64,000 nucleotides of DNA, taken from the NCBI RefSeq assembly GCF_016881005.1, contig NZ_JACOPV010000002.1, forward strand, positions 124,001 through 188,000, read 5' to 3'. Positions 35,816 through 43,682 of this stretch are shown here, one piece after another. The first letter of the stretch is position 1. Each line of letters starts with the position of its first letter. A program made the translations under genes and the position numbers. The notes under the pieces were generated by a model. It ran no database searches. It was not told the origin of the DNA and was given only the letters and a program-made list of their open reading frames with translations. Origin of the DNA: Pseudomonas arcuscaelestis (GTDB taxonomy: Bacteria; Pseudomonadota; Gammaproteobacteria; Pseudomonadales; Pseudomonadaceae).

Positions 35816-36607
35816 TTATTTGCCAACGAATTTTGCTGCGCGTCTCTCGACACTTGCACGTAACGCTTCGGCGCCATCCTCGCTGCGTCCACACAGCAGG
35901 CCTGCGCCAAGTTCGGCTTGCAACTGTTCTGCGAGGGTGCGCTGGGCGCCCTCACGGATCAGGCGCTTGGTCTGGGCAAAAGCGAATGTCGGGCCGGCCG
36001 CCAGGCGCCCGGCCAGTTCGGCGCTGACGGCCAGCAACTGGTCATCTGCGCAGACCTCACCGACCAAGCCGGCTGCCAACGCCCGCTCAGCGCCCCAAAG
36101 CTCGTCTAGAAACAACAGGCGCTTGGCCTGTTCGGTGCCGATCAACCTGGGCAAATGCCAGCTGGCGCCCGCGTCAGGGCTATACGCCATGCTGGTATAG
36201 CCGGCCTTGAAACGGGCCGATGCTGCTGCCACGCGCATGTCGCAGCACAGGGTCAGGTCCATCCCGGCACCCACGGCGGTGCCGTTGATTGCGGCGATGG
36301 TGGGTTTGTCGAGGCTGTGCAGGCGTTGCATCAAGGCATGGGCGGTTTCGGTCCAGCCATAGCTTTCCAGCGCACCGCGGGCTTCGGCCTCTGCCCATTC
36401 GGCCAGGTCCGCACCGGCACAGAAGCTGCGGCCACTGCCGGTCAGCACGACCACGCGCACAGCAGGGTCGGCATTGTGCTCATCGAGCAAGGCATGCAGC
36501 TTTTTCAGGCTGGGGATATCCAGGGCGTTGCGTTGCTCGGGGCGATTCAGGGTGATCCAGGCAACGCCGGCTTCGACTTTGCTCAACAGCGACGAAGGAG
36601 TAGTCAT
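35816..36607 (-). CDS. Enoyl-CoA hydratase/isomerase-family protein
   Basis: A 263-residue crotonase-fold protein. The oxyanion-hole segments GSGRSFCAGADLAEW and NGTAVGAGMDL are clear. The two catalytic Glu positions of classical hydratase (in GCEL and PEI-type segments) appear as Asp or other residues here (GMDL and SPDAG), as in PaaG/isomerase-type members, so hydration is uncertain. The ATG at 36607 matches family length. It is the first gene of the leftward run that continues through acyl-CoA dehydrogenase, acyl-CoA ligase, aruI, aruH and aldehyde dehydrogenase. Confidence 0.9.
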   Translation of the reverse strand: MTTPSSLLSKVEAGVAWITLNRPEQRNALDIPSLKKLHALLDEHNADPAVRVVVLTGSGRSFCAGADLAEWAEAEARGALESYGWTETAHALMQRLHSLDKPTIAAINGTAVGAGMDLTLCCDMRVAAASARFKAGYTSMAYSPDAGASWHLPRLIGTEQAKRLLFLDELWGAERALAAGLVGEVCADDQLLAVSAELAGRLAAGPTFAFAQTKRLIREGAQRTLAEQLQAELGAGLLCGRSEDGAEALRASVERRAAKFVGK

Positions 36608-36702
36608 GGGAGGCCTCGAATTATTGTGGTTGGCGTGAGGGGTAGGACTTGAGGCCATACTAAACGAGTGTTCAGCAAGGAGACAATCGGGCAGCTAACT
36701 TG

Positions 36703-36718
36703 ATGTAACAGATTACAT
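36703..36718. promoter_or_regulatory. Inverted repeat ATGTAA-N4-TTACAT
   Basis: The perfect dyad ATGTAACAGATTACAT lies about 100 bp upstream of the first gene of the aru operon. The shape suits a GntR- or LysR-type site. The regulator is unknown; in P. aeruginosa the AruRS two-component system controls aruHI. Confidence 0.45.
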
Positions 36719-36733
36719 ACGTACCGTATCTGA

Positions 36734-36756
36734 TTGATTAATTGAGTTTTAATCAA
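36734..36756. promoter_or_regulatory. Inverted repeat TTGATTAA-N7-TTAATCAA
   Basis: Perfect 8-bp arms flank TTGAGTT in the AT-rich part of the same promoter region. It is probably an operator or part of the aru-operon promoter. Confidence 0.45.
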
Positions 36757-36811
36757 AGTACTGATTAGCTTCTATGCAGGTCTGTTACAACTTTGTACAA
36801 CTGCAGACAGA

Positions 36812-36843
36812 CAAAAAAACGCGACAGTTGCCTGTCGCGTTTC
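36812..36843 (-). terminator. Rho-independent terminator of the alcohol dehydrogenase gene
   Basis: The stem ACGCGACAG / CTGTCGCGT has a four-base loop. Read leftward it is followed by a run of seven T residues (the A-run at 36813-36819), so it terminates the leftward alcohol dehydrogenase transcript. Confidence 0.9.
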
Positions 36844-36882
36844 TTGATGAAGGGGTTGAGGGCGGTGGGCTTGGCCTGGATT

Positions 36883-36905
36883 GCGAGGCAAGCCCGCGCC
36901 TACCA
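36883..36905. repeat. REP-like core
   Basis: GCGAGGCAAGCCCGCGCCTAC resembles the GCGGGCTTGCC-type REP cores of the P. putida group. It lies between the alcohol dehydrogenase stop and its terminator. Confidence 0.4.
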
Positions 36906-36916
36906 AGATGGGGCCA

Positions 36917-37969
36917 TCAGGGGGTTTTCAGTGACGCCATGTCGATCACGAATCGATATTTCACGTCGTTGTTGTGCATGCGCGTGAAGGCTTCGTTGAT
37001 GTCCTGGATGTTGATCATTTCGCAGGTGGGCAACAGCTGGTGTTCGGCGCAGAAGTCCAGGAGTTCCTGGGTCTGCTCCAGGCCACCGATCAGGGAACCT
37101 GCAATCGAGCGGTTATTGACCGCCAGGAGGGCTCCGTGAATGGGTTCCAATGGCTCCAGCGCACCCACCAGCACCAAGGTCCCCTGGCGAGCCAGCAGCA
37201 TTAGGTAAGGGTTGACGTTGTGCCCACGGGGAATGGTGTCGAGCACCAGGTCAAAACTGCTGGCTGCAGCTTTCATCGCCTGTGGGTCGCTGGACAACAA
37301 AACATGGTGTGCACCCAATGCCCGCGCATCTTCAGCCTTGTTCGGCGATGTGGTGATCACCGTGACTTGCGCCCCCAGGGCCACCCCCAGCTTGACCGCC
37401 ATGTGACCCAAGCCACCCAGGCCGATGACTGCCAGGCGCGTGCCGGCCTTGACGCCATGCTCGCGCATTGGCGACCAGACGGTGATACCGGCGCACAACA
37501 GCGGACCGGTGAAACGCGGGTCCAGCGCTGGCGGCACGCGCAACACGAACTTCTCGCGCACCACAATGTGCTCGGCGTAACCACCACGGGTCACCTCGCC
37601 GCTGATGCGGTCCAGGCCATTGTAGGTGGGCGTCATGCCATGGATGCAATGCGGTTCCTGGTGCTGCTCACAGGCCTGGCAGTGCTGACAGCTGTCAACC
37701 AGGCAGCCCACCGCTACGACATCGCCCACCCGATAACAGTTGACCGCCGCGCCCACAGCGCGCACACGGCCGACGATTTCATGGCCCGGCACACAGGGAA
37801 AACGCGTGCTTTTCCAATCGTTGTGTACGTAGTGCATGTCGGAGTGGCACACGCCGCAGTAGTCGATATCGATGGCAACATCGTCTTCGCGTAGCGCACG
37901 GCGCTCAAAACTGATGGGTTCTAGCGGCGCGTTGGCTTCATGGACGCCGTAGCCGATACAAGTGCTCAT
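36917..37969 (-). CDS. Zn-dependent NAD(P) alcohol dehydrogenase (YahK/cinnamyl type)
   Basis: A 350-residue medium-chain dehydrogenase. The catalytic zinc site is Cys38 and His63 (DYCGVCHSD, PGHE) with a later Cys; the structural zinc uses Cys94, 97, 100 and 108. GLGGLGHMAVKLG is the cofactor-binding motif. This pattern fits the NADPH-preferring YahK/cinnamyl alcohol dehydrogenase branch. The ATG at 37969 has GGAG upstream; the frame is open 36 codons earlier without support. It is a single gene with its own terminator, next to a TetR-type regulator and an alkylsulfatase. It could interconvert the alcohol or aldehyde formed by sulfatase action. Confidence 0.93.
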   Translation of the reverse strand: MSTCIGYGVHEANAPLEPISFERRALREDDVAIDIDYCGVCHSDMHYVHNDWKSTRFPCVPGHEIVGRVRAVGAAVNCYRVGDVVAVGCLVDSCQHCQACEQHQEPHCIHGMTPTYNGLDRISGEVTRGGYAEHIVVREKFVLRVPPALDPRFTGPLLCAGITVWSPMREHGVKAGTRLAVIGLGGLGHMAVKLGVALGAQVTVITTSPNKAEDARALGAHHVLLSSDPQAMKAAASSFDLVLDTIPRGHNVNPYLMLLARQGTLVLVGALEPLEPIHGALLAVNNRSIAGSLIGGLEQTQELLDFCAEHQLLPTCEMINIQDINEAFTRMHNNDVKYRFVIDMASLKTP

Positions 37970-38140
37970 GGGGTTCTCCAAATGCTGAGTAGGCAATGCA
38001 CAACTGGCATGACCAGGGCGCTGAACTGCCAGTGTAGGGGCCAGGTGGACGAATTCATTTCCGGATTCAGCGCACAACTAAATAGCCATAACCAATTGTT
38101 TTACAGGGATTTTTTCAGGCACAAGTTGATCGGGGACGAT

Positions 38141-38824
38141 TTACTCCGGGTCTGGTGTGGTCAGCAACGCGTGGATCATGCGCGCAAGCATGCGAACCGT
38201 ATCCTCTTGCAACAGGTACTCGGGCTTTTCAATCAACAACGCCCGCGGCAAGGCAGTGACTGCCTGATAGGCCAGGAAGCCGGCTTTCTCGCGATCGCTC
38301 ACCTGAATCTGCTCGGAAAAACGTTGCACCAGAGCCGGAATGACCATCGCGATCCAGAAGCGCTCCGGCTTGACGATCTCCAGACGCACCAGCTCACCGT
38401 AATAGACGGCCTTGATGCTGAGCTGCGAGTCGACCTGCAGCCAACGGTGCAAGCCACCCAGACCGGTGCGCAGAATAACTTCGATACCGTCGTAGAGCGT
38501 GGCCGTGGCTGGCAGCGCATGAATGTTAGCGATGACTTGCAGGCGCATGTCGGCGCGGTAATCTTCGAAAATGGCGCCAATCAACGACTCGATGGTTGGG
38601 AAATACTCATAGATCGAACTGATTGCCACGCCTGAGTAGTCGCAAAGGCGGTAGATCGACAGCGCCTCCCGCCCTTCCTTCTCGAGAATTTCCCGACCGG
38701 CGGTTTTCAGCGCCTCGACCAGCGCCACCGAACGCGCCTGTTTCGGCTGCTTGCGTGGTTTGGCCGGTAATTGCACCGTGACATTATCCTGGCCGCCCTT
38801 GCCTCGCTCACCGCGCCCGGCCAT
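38141..38824 (-). CDS. TetR-family transcriptional regulator
   Basis: A 227-residue TetR-type regulator. The N-terminal helix-turn-helix is ALSIYRLCDYSGVAISSIYE followed by YFPTIESLIGAIFEDY (about residues 55-95); the rest is a helical ligand domain. The ATG at 38824 lies 2 bp after the alkylsulfatase stop on the same strand, so the two form an operon. Known sdsA genes are typically paired with a LysR-type activator (SdsB), so a TetR partner is a different control logic: probably a repressor relieved by a long-chain alcohol, fatty acid or acyl-CoA. The ligand is inferred. Confidence 0.9.
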   Translation of the reverse strand: MAGRGERGKGGQDNVTVQLPAKPRKQPKQARSVALVEALKTAGREILEKEGREALSIYRLCDYSGVAISSIYEYFPTIESLIGAIFEDYRADMRLQVIANIHALPATATLYDGIEVILRTGLGGLHRWLQVDSQLSIKAVYYGELVRLEIVKPERFWIAMVIPALVQRFSEQIQVSDREKAGFLAYQAVTALPRALLIEKPEYLLQEDTVRMLARMIHALLTTPDPE

Positions 38825-38826
38825 GT

Positions 38827-40800
38827 TCAAGGGGTCACTACGTTGAACGTTGGCTGGAAGCTGGCAAGCATACCCAGCATTGCCTTGAAGCGTGCGCTGT
38901 CGCCTTCCAGGGTGATGTCTCCCTGCTTGATTGCCGTTGGAAAATCCAACTGGCGAAGGCTGATTTTGTCCAGTATGGCCTTGCTCATTTTCACCGTGGC
39001 ATCGGCCTGGGTATGGCGGATGCCCTCACGATAAGTGAGTACGCCGTTGCGCAGGGTTACGGCAAAATGCTGGTCAAGGTCGTCGAAGTCCCAGTTGAGG
39101 GTCATGTCATGACCCTGGGCCTTGTCCGAATCCAAGCGCACCGAAAGGATGTCCATGAACATCGCCGGCGTCGCCGCACGCACCAGGTCGGCAGTAGCCC
39201 GCGGCCCCTGTTGCGCGGCGACCTGGCGCAATTCCTGGGTCGCGGTCAGGTACATGTTGCGCCAGATCGCCGATTCACTGCGGTAGCCCAACTGTTCCAG
39301 TACGTCGGCCTGGGCTTCACGCGCCGCTTTATTGTCGGGCTCGGCAAACACCAGGTGATTGCCCAATTGCGCCGCCCAGCGGTAATCCCCCTGTTGCATG
39401 GCCGTGCGCATCAGCGCCAGTACCTTGTCGGCGCCGCCCAGCGCCTGAACGTAGCGCTGCCCGGCCTCTACCGGCGGCAAAGGGTCGAGGTTGGACGGGT
39501 TGCCGTCATAAAAGCCGAGGTAGCGCTGGTAGACTGCACGAGTGTTGAAACTCAAGGTCCCGTAGTAGCCCCGGGCGTACCACTTCTGGTCGAGCTGGCC
39601 GGGCAGTTTTTTCACTGCAGCGGCAATTTCCAGCGGAGTCATACCCTGGTTGAGCAGGTGCAGGGTGCGATTGTTGATGAAGGCATACATGTCGCGCTGA
39701 TCAGCCAGCAGCGTACGAATACCCTCGCCGCCCCAGGTGGGCCAGTTGTGCTGGGCAAACATCACCTGCGCCTGGTCACCATAACGTACCAGGCTGTCAT
39801 CGATGAACCGCGACCAGGTCTTGGCGTCTCGAACCTCGGCACCACGCGGGGTGAGAACGTTGTGCATCGACATCACCGCGTTTTCGGACATGCACAACGC
39901 CTTCATTTGCGGCAAGTACAGGTTCATCTCTGCGGGTGCCTCGGTACCCGGGGTGAGCTGGAATTCAAACTGCACGCCAGCGATGTCATGGCTTTCCAGC
40001 GGTTGCACAATCAGGTGAGTCGGTGCGATCAGGCTCATGGTACCCCCTATCGGCACGCCCTTGCCGATGCCTGCATCGAGTTGCCCGCGCGGGCCCTTGG
40101 CAACGCTGCCGCCACTTTGGAACATGCCCCGGCGAAACATTGCGGTACCGGCCAGCACGTTTTCCTGGATGGCGTGCTCCATGAAGCCATTCGGGGCATA
40201 AATACGCACATTACCGGCCTTGACGTCCGCTTCATCGACCACCCCCCGCACCCCGCCGAAATGGTCGGCATGGCTGTGACTGTAGATCACCGCCACTACC
40301 GGCTTGCGCGGCCGATTCTGGTAATAGAGTTCGAGGCCGGCCCTGGCAGTTTCGGTCGCGTAGAGCGGATCGATGATGATCACCCCGTTATCGCCCTCAA
40401 TAATGGTCATGTTTGCCAGATCGATGCCGCGAATCTGGTAAATCTTGTCTGTGACCTGGAACAGACCGGCATTGGCGTTGAGTTGCGCCATACGCCACAG
40501 GCTGGGGTTGACGGTGTCAGGAGAGTCGCCCTGAGCAAGGAAATCGTACTGATGGGTGTTCCACACCGGCTTGCCATCGGCGTTCTTGATCTCACCCGCA
40601 AAAGCTGCCACCAGCCCGCGGCGTGCAGCTTCGTAGTCGGCCTGGTCCTGGAACGGCAATGTTTTCAGCACCGCCTGATTAGTAGCGGCTGTTGTCGGGC
40701 TGGCGGCTTTCGCCAGGCTCTGGGCAGCGACCTCTGCAGCCCATGAGGCACTGTTGGTCAATCCAACCGCAATGGCGAGTGCAACGAGCGAGTGGCGCAT
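38827..40800 (-). CDS. sdsA1: SdsA1-type secreted alkylsulfatase
   Basis: A 657-residue metallo-beta-lactamase-fold alkylsulfatase, the same length as P. aeruginosa SdsA1 (about 658). The signal peptide (HSLVALAIAVGLTNSASWA) is cut near residue 21. The metal site HSHADH is at 175-180, the central part has the family dimerisation region, and the last 120 residues form an SCP2-like lipid-binding domain (NWDFDDLDQHFAVTLRNGVL). It hydrolyses primary alkyl sulfates such as SDS to alcohol and sulfate in the periplasm. The ATG at 40800 has AAGGA upstream; longer frames lack support. A TetR regulator follows 2 bp downstream. Confidence 0.93.
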   Translation of the reverse strand: MRHSLVALAIAVGLTNSASWAAEVAAQSLAKAASPTTAATNQAVLKTLPFQDQADYEAARRGLVAAFAGEIKNADGKPVWNTHQYDFLAQGDSPDTVNPSLWRMAQLNANAGLFQVTDKIYQIRGIDLANMTIIEGDNGVIIIDPLYATETARAGLELYYQNRPRKPVVAVIYSHSHADHFGGVRGVVDEADVKAGNVRIYAPNGFMEHAIQENVLAGTAMFRRGMFQSGGSVAKGPRGQLDAGIGKGVPIGGTMSLIAPTHLIVQPLESHDIAGVQFEFQLTPGTEAPAEMNLYLPQMKALCMSENAVMSMHNVLTPRGAEVRDAKTWSRFIDDSLVRYGDQAQVMFAQHNWPTWGGEGIRTLLADQRDMYAFINNRTLHLLNQGMTPLEIAAAVKKLPGQLDQKWYARGYYGTLSFNTRAVYQRYLGFYDGNPSNLDPLPPVEAGQRYVQALGGADKVLALMRTAMQQGDYRWAAQLGNHLVFAEPDNKAAREAQADVLEQLGYRSESAIWRNMYLTATQELRQVAAQQGPRATADLVRAATPAMFMDILSVRLDSDKAQGHDMTLNWDFDDLDQHFAVTLRNGVLTYREGIRHTQADATVKMSKAILDKISLRQLDFPTAIKQGDITLEGDSARFKAMLGMLASFQPTFNVVTP

Positions 40801-40900
40801 ACGAATTCCTTGGGTGTGGATCAAGTCCATTGATTGTTGTTTTTGGTGGCGGCGGTTGGGCCGCTGCTTTAACCGCAGGTTATGACGGGATCCGCTTGCG

Positions 40901-40932
40901 CCCCCCCCCCCTCCATCGGGAGGGGGAAGCCG
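40901..40932. repeat. C11 homopolymer with adjacent GC hairpin
   Basis: A run of eleven C residues (40901-40911) is followed by TCCATCGGGAGGGGG, which can pair with the end of the C-run (CCCCCTCC / GGAGGGGG). It lies between the divergent alkylsulfatase and iron-type alcohol dehydrogenase genes. Such a run can change length by slippage and shift promoter spacing or block transcription. It is also a common place for sequencing error. Confidence 0.7.
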
Positions 40933-40996
40933 CAATTGATGGCGCCTACCTCAAGCAACGCTGCCGAACCATCGGCCAATCCTCGAGGACCACGAC

Positions 40997-42151
40997 ATGA
41001 CGCGCCGCCTGCTGTTCAACACCACCCGCTCCATCATCATCGAACGGGGCGCCGCTGCCCGCCTGGCCGAACAGGTGCAGAGCATGGGCCACCGCTCCGT
41101 GTTGCTGGTTACCGATCCTGGGGTATTGGCCACAGGTCTGCTGGTGCCGGTGCAAACAAGCTTCGTCCACCAGGGTGTCGCCCTGCAGGTGTTCAGTAAG
41201 GTGCAGGCTGACCCGCCCGAATCGGTCATTCTAGAAGCAGTGCAAGCGGCCAGGGAATGCCGCGCTGATTGTGTCATCGGTTTTGGCGGTGGCAGTTCTC
41301 TGGATGCGGCGAAGTTGACTGCACTGCTGGCACGCAGCGAAGAGTCGCTGGCTGACATCTACGGCATCGAACGTACCAACGGCAGGCGCTTGCCACTGAT
41401 TCTGGTGCCGACCACGGCCGGAACCGGCTCGGAAGTCACTGGCGTATCGGTAATCACCACCGGTGAAGGGCAGAAAAACGTGGTGATTTCCCCTGCTCTG
41501 CTGCCTGATGTAGCGCTATTGGATGCAGACCTGACCCTGGGGCTGCCCAAGGCCGTCACTGCCGCCACCGGTATCGATTCTATGGTTCACGCGATCGAAG
41601 CCTATACCTCCCGGCACCTCAAGAACCCCATCTCCGACTGCCTGGCCCGAGAGGCGCTGCGCCTGCTTGGCGATAACCTTGAGCGGGTCTGTGAAAACGG
41701 CAGCGACGCTCAGGCACGAGAAAACATGCTGCTCGGCGCCTGCCTCGCCGGCATGGCCTTTGCTAACGCCCCGGTCGCAGCGGTACATGCCCTGGCCTAT
41801 CCATTGGGCGCGCGCTTTCACGTGCCGCACGGGCTTTCCAACGCATTGGTACTTGCAGCGGTGATGCGCTTCAACCTGGAAGCTGCCGCGCCCCTGTATG
41901 CAGAACTGGCGGATATTCTTCTGCCCTACGGCCGTGGCGCGGTGTTTGAACGAGCGTTGGCGCTGATCGCCCACCTGCAGGCGTTGCCCGCGCGGCTGGG
42001 TTTGCCGACACGCCTGCGCGAAGTAGGTGTCAGTGAGGAGGACCTTGAAGCCCTGGCCCGGGATGCAATGCAGCAGACTCGGCTGCTTGCCAACAACCCC
42101 AGAGAACTGAACCTGGACGACATCCTCGCGCTTTATCGCCAGGTTTTCTGA
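40997..42151 (+). CDS. Iron-type (group III) alcohol dehydrogenase
   Basis: A 384-residue Fe-dependent alcohol dehydrogenase. GFGGGSSLDAAKL and PTTAGTGSEVTGVSVIT form the NAD(P) site; metal ligands appear in GIDSMVHAIEAY (Asp, His), HALAYPLG and HVPHGLSNA. GAGG precedes the ATG. It is divergent from the alkylsulfatase across a promoter region with the C11 run, so co-regulation is plausible. Oxidation of the alcohol released from alkyl sulfates is the natural inferred role. Confidence 0.93.
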   Translation: MTRRLLFNTTRSIIIERGAAARLAEQVQSMGHRSVLLVTDPGVLATGLLVPVQTSFVHQGVALQVFSKVQADPPESVILEAVQAARECRADCVIGFGGGSSLDAAKLTALLARSEESLADIYGIERTNGRRLPLILVPTTAGTGSEVTGVSVITTGEGQKNVVISPALLPDVALLDADLTLGLPKAVTAATGIDSMVHAIEAYTSRHLKNPISDCLAREALRLLGDNLERVCENGSDAQARENMLLGACLAGMAFANAPVAAVHALAYPLGARFHVPHGLSNALVLAAVMRFNLEAAAPLYAELADILLPYGRGAVFERALALIAHLQALPARLGLPTRLREVGVSEEDLEALARDAMQQTRLLANNPRELNLDDILALYRQVF

Positions 42152-42165
42152 CTTCCAGCCAGCCA

Positions 42166-42217
42166 GCGTGATCCAGTAAACCCGGAACCCCGTTATCAAT
42201 GCGCGCCTGGATCACGC
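42166..42217. promoter_or_regulatory. Long-spaced inverted repeat GCGTGATCCAG / CTGGATCACGC
   Basis: Perfect 11-bp arms are separated by 30 bp, just after the iron-type alcohol dehydrogenase stop. The right arm is followed by GCTTTTCTT, so it may act as a terminator-like structure. A paired operator for the downstream MFS gene is the alternative. Confidence 0.45.
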
Positions 42218-42353
42218 GCTTTTCTTCGGATTTCAATGCCTTAAACAAGACTCTGAATCCGGAACATTGCCGACGTTGCTCGTCCCTATACTCGCCTGAA
42301 CAGCCTACCGCGGCCTCACAACAACAAAAACTGGGCAACCCAGGAGCGCTTCA

Positions 42354-43682
42354 ATGAGCGATGCCATCCCTACCGATTCGCCATCCTTCGCCGTTCCAGC
42401 CGACTTGAAACGCACCTACTCGAAAGTAATCTGGCGATTGATGCCATACCTGATGCTGGCGTTCATCATCAACGCCATTGACCGCCTGAACCTGTCGTTT
42501 GCCAAGCTGCGCATGGCTGAAGACATCCTCCTAAGCGAAGCTGCCTATGGCATCGGAGCCGGGGTTTTCTACCTGGGCTACATTCTGTTCGAGGTGCCCA
42601 GCAATCTGTACATGCAACGCGTCGGCGCCCGGGCCACGTTGACCCGCATCATGATTCTCTGGGGCCTGGTCACGGTGGCGACAGCCTTTGTTACCAGTCC
42701 CGGCCAACTGATCGTTGCGCGCTTCTTCCTGGGCGTTGCCGAGGCGGGCTTTTTCCCCGGCCTCATCCTTTACCTCACCTTTTGGTTTCCCGCCGCAATC
42801 CGTGGACGAATCACGGCCTCGTTTTTTATGGCAGCAATGGTCGCTGGCATGATCTGCGGACCGTTATCGGGCACCATCATGACCCACCTGCATGGTTGGC
42901 TGGGGTTGCGCGACTGGCAGGTGTTGTTCGTTCTGACGGGTTTGCCAGCCGTGTTGCTAGGGATCATCGGGCGTTACTGGTTGACTGACCGACCTGAACA
43001 GGCACGCTGGCTCAATGCCGAGCAACAGCAACAGATTCAGGCGGCCCTCGACAGCGAGCCACGTTCCAGTGCTGCACGCAACGGTTTGGCAGGCGCCCTG
43101 CGTGACCCGCTGCTGTATGTAGCGGGATTGGTCTGTTTCTGCATCTACAGCGCCGCCAACACGGTCTCGTACTGGTTGCCGACGCTGATCCGTAGCTTCG
43201 GCCTGGAAGACCTGCAACATATCGGTGTCGCCAGCAGCCTGCCGTTTCTCACCGCCTTGTGCGCCATGTACCTGCTCGGACGCAGCTCCGATCGCTATAT
43301 GGAGCGCCGCTGGCACCTGGGACTGACCTTGTTGACCGCTGCGGCAAGCTTCAGCCTCTTGAGCGTCGCTCAAGGCAACACGCTGCTGTCGATGGTGTTG
43401 GTCAGCTTGGGCGCCGCCGCAGCGTTGTCGGCGATGCCTCTGTTCTGGACCATTCCCCCTGCCCTGTTGAGCAAGTCCGGTGCCGCAGGCGGGATTGCCC
43501 TTATCAGCAGCATTGGCAACGTCGCCGGGGTGCTCAGCCAGAGCGCCGTGGGCGCGATAAAAACCGCCACCGGGAGCCTTTATCTGGCATTGGACATGAT
43601 TGCCCTGTTGCTTGTACTGGGCACCTTGCTGGTGCTGGTGGCTATACCGGCAAGGCGGCTGGCCCCTTCGGCGGCCTGTTGA
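42354..43682 (+). CDS. MFS transporter, anion:cation symporter type
   Basis: A 442-residue major facilitator with about 12 hydrophobic helices. The N-terminal INAIDRLNLSFAKLRMAED, the loop VGARATLTRIMILWGLVT and the helix ARFFLGVAEAGFFPGLILYL are typical of the ACS family (phthalate/tartrate/glucarate-type organic-anion permeases). AGGAG precedes the ATG. It sits between the iron-type alcohol dehydrogenase and an AraC-type regulator whose gene overlaps its 3' end on the other strand, with an arylsulfatase beyond. Uptake of a sulfate ester or related organic anion is inferred from the neighbours. Confidence 0.92.
   Translation: MSDAIPTDSPSFAVPADLKRTYSKVIWRLMPYLMLAFIINAIDRLNLSFAKLRMAEDILLSEAAYGIGAGVFYLGYILFEVPSNLYMQRVGARATLTRIMILWGLVTVATAFVTSPGQLIVARFFLGVAEAGFFPGLILYLTFWFPAAIRGRITASFFMAAMVAGMICGPLSGTIMTHLHGWLGLRDWQVLFVLTGLPAVLLGIIGRYWLTDRPEQARWLNAEQQQQIQAALDSEPRSSAARNGLAGALRDPLLYVAGLVCFCIYSAANTVSYWLPTLIRSFGLEDLQHIGVASSLPFLTALCAMYLLGRSSDRYMERRWHLGLTLLTAAASFSLLSVAQGNTLLSMVLVSLGAAAALSAMPLFWTIPPALLSKSGAAGGIALISSIGNVAGVLSQSAVGAIKTATGSLYLALDMIALLLVLGTLLVLVAIPARRLAPSAAC

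Larger units (their letters stand above)
36608..36916. other. 309-bp promoter region upstream of the aru operon
   Basis: The gap holds two AT-rich inverted repeats near the operon side, a strong terminator for the leftward alcohol dehydrogenase near its middle, and a REP-like core at 36883-36905. No credible ORF is present. Confidence 0.6.

Noticed and set aside
39013..40746. Rightward ORF of 577 codons
   Set aside because: It lies antisense within the alkylsulfatase; the His/Gly-rich composition is that of a reverse reading.
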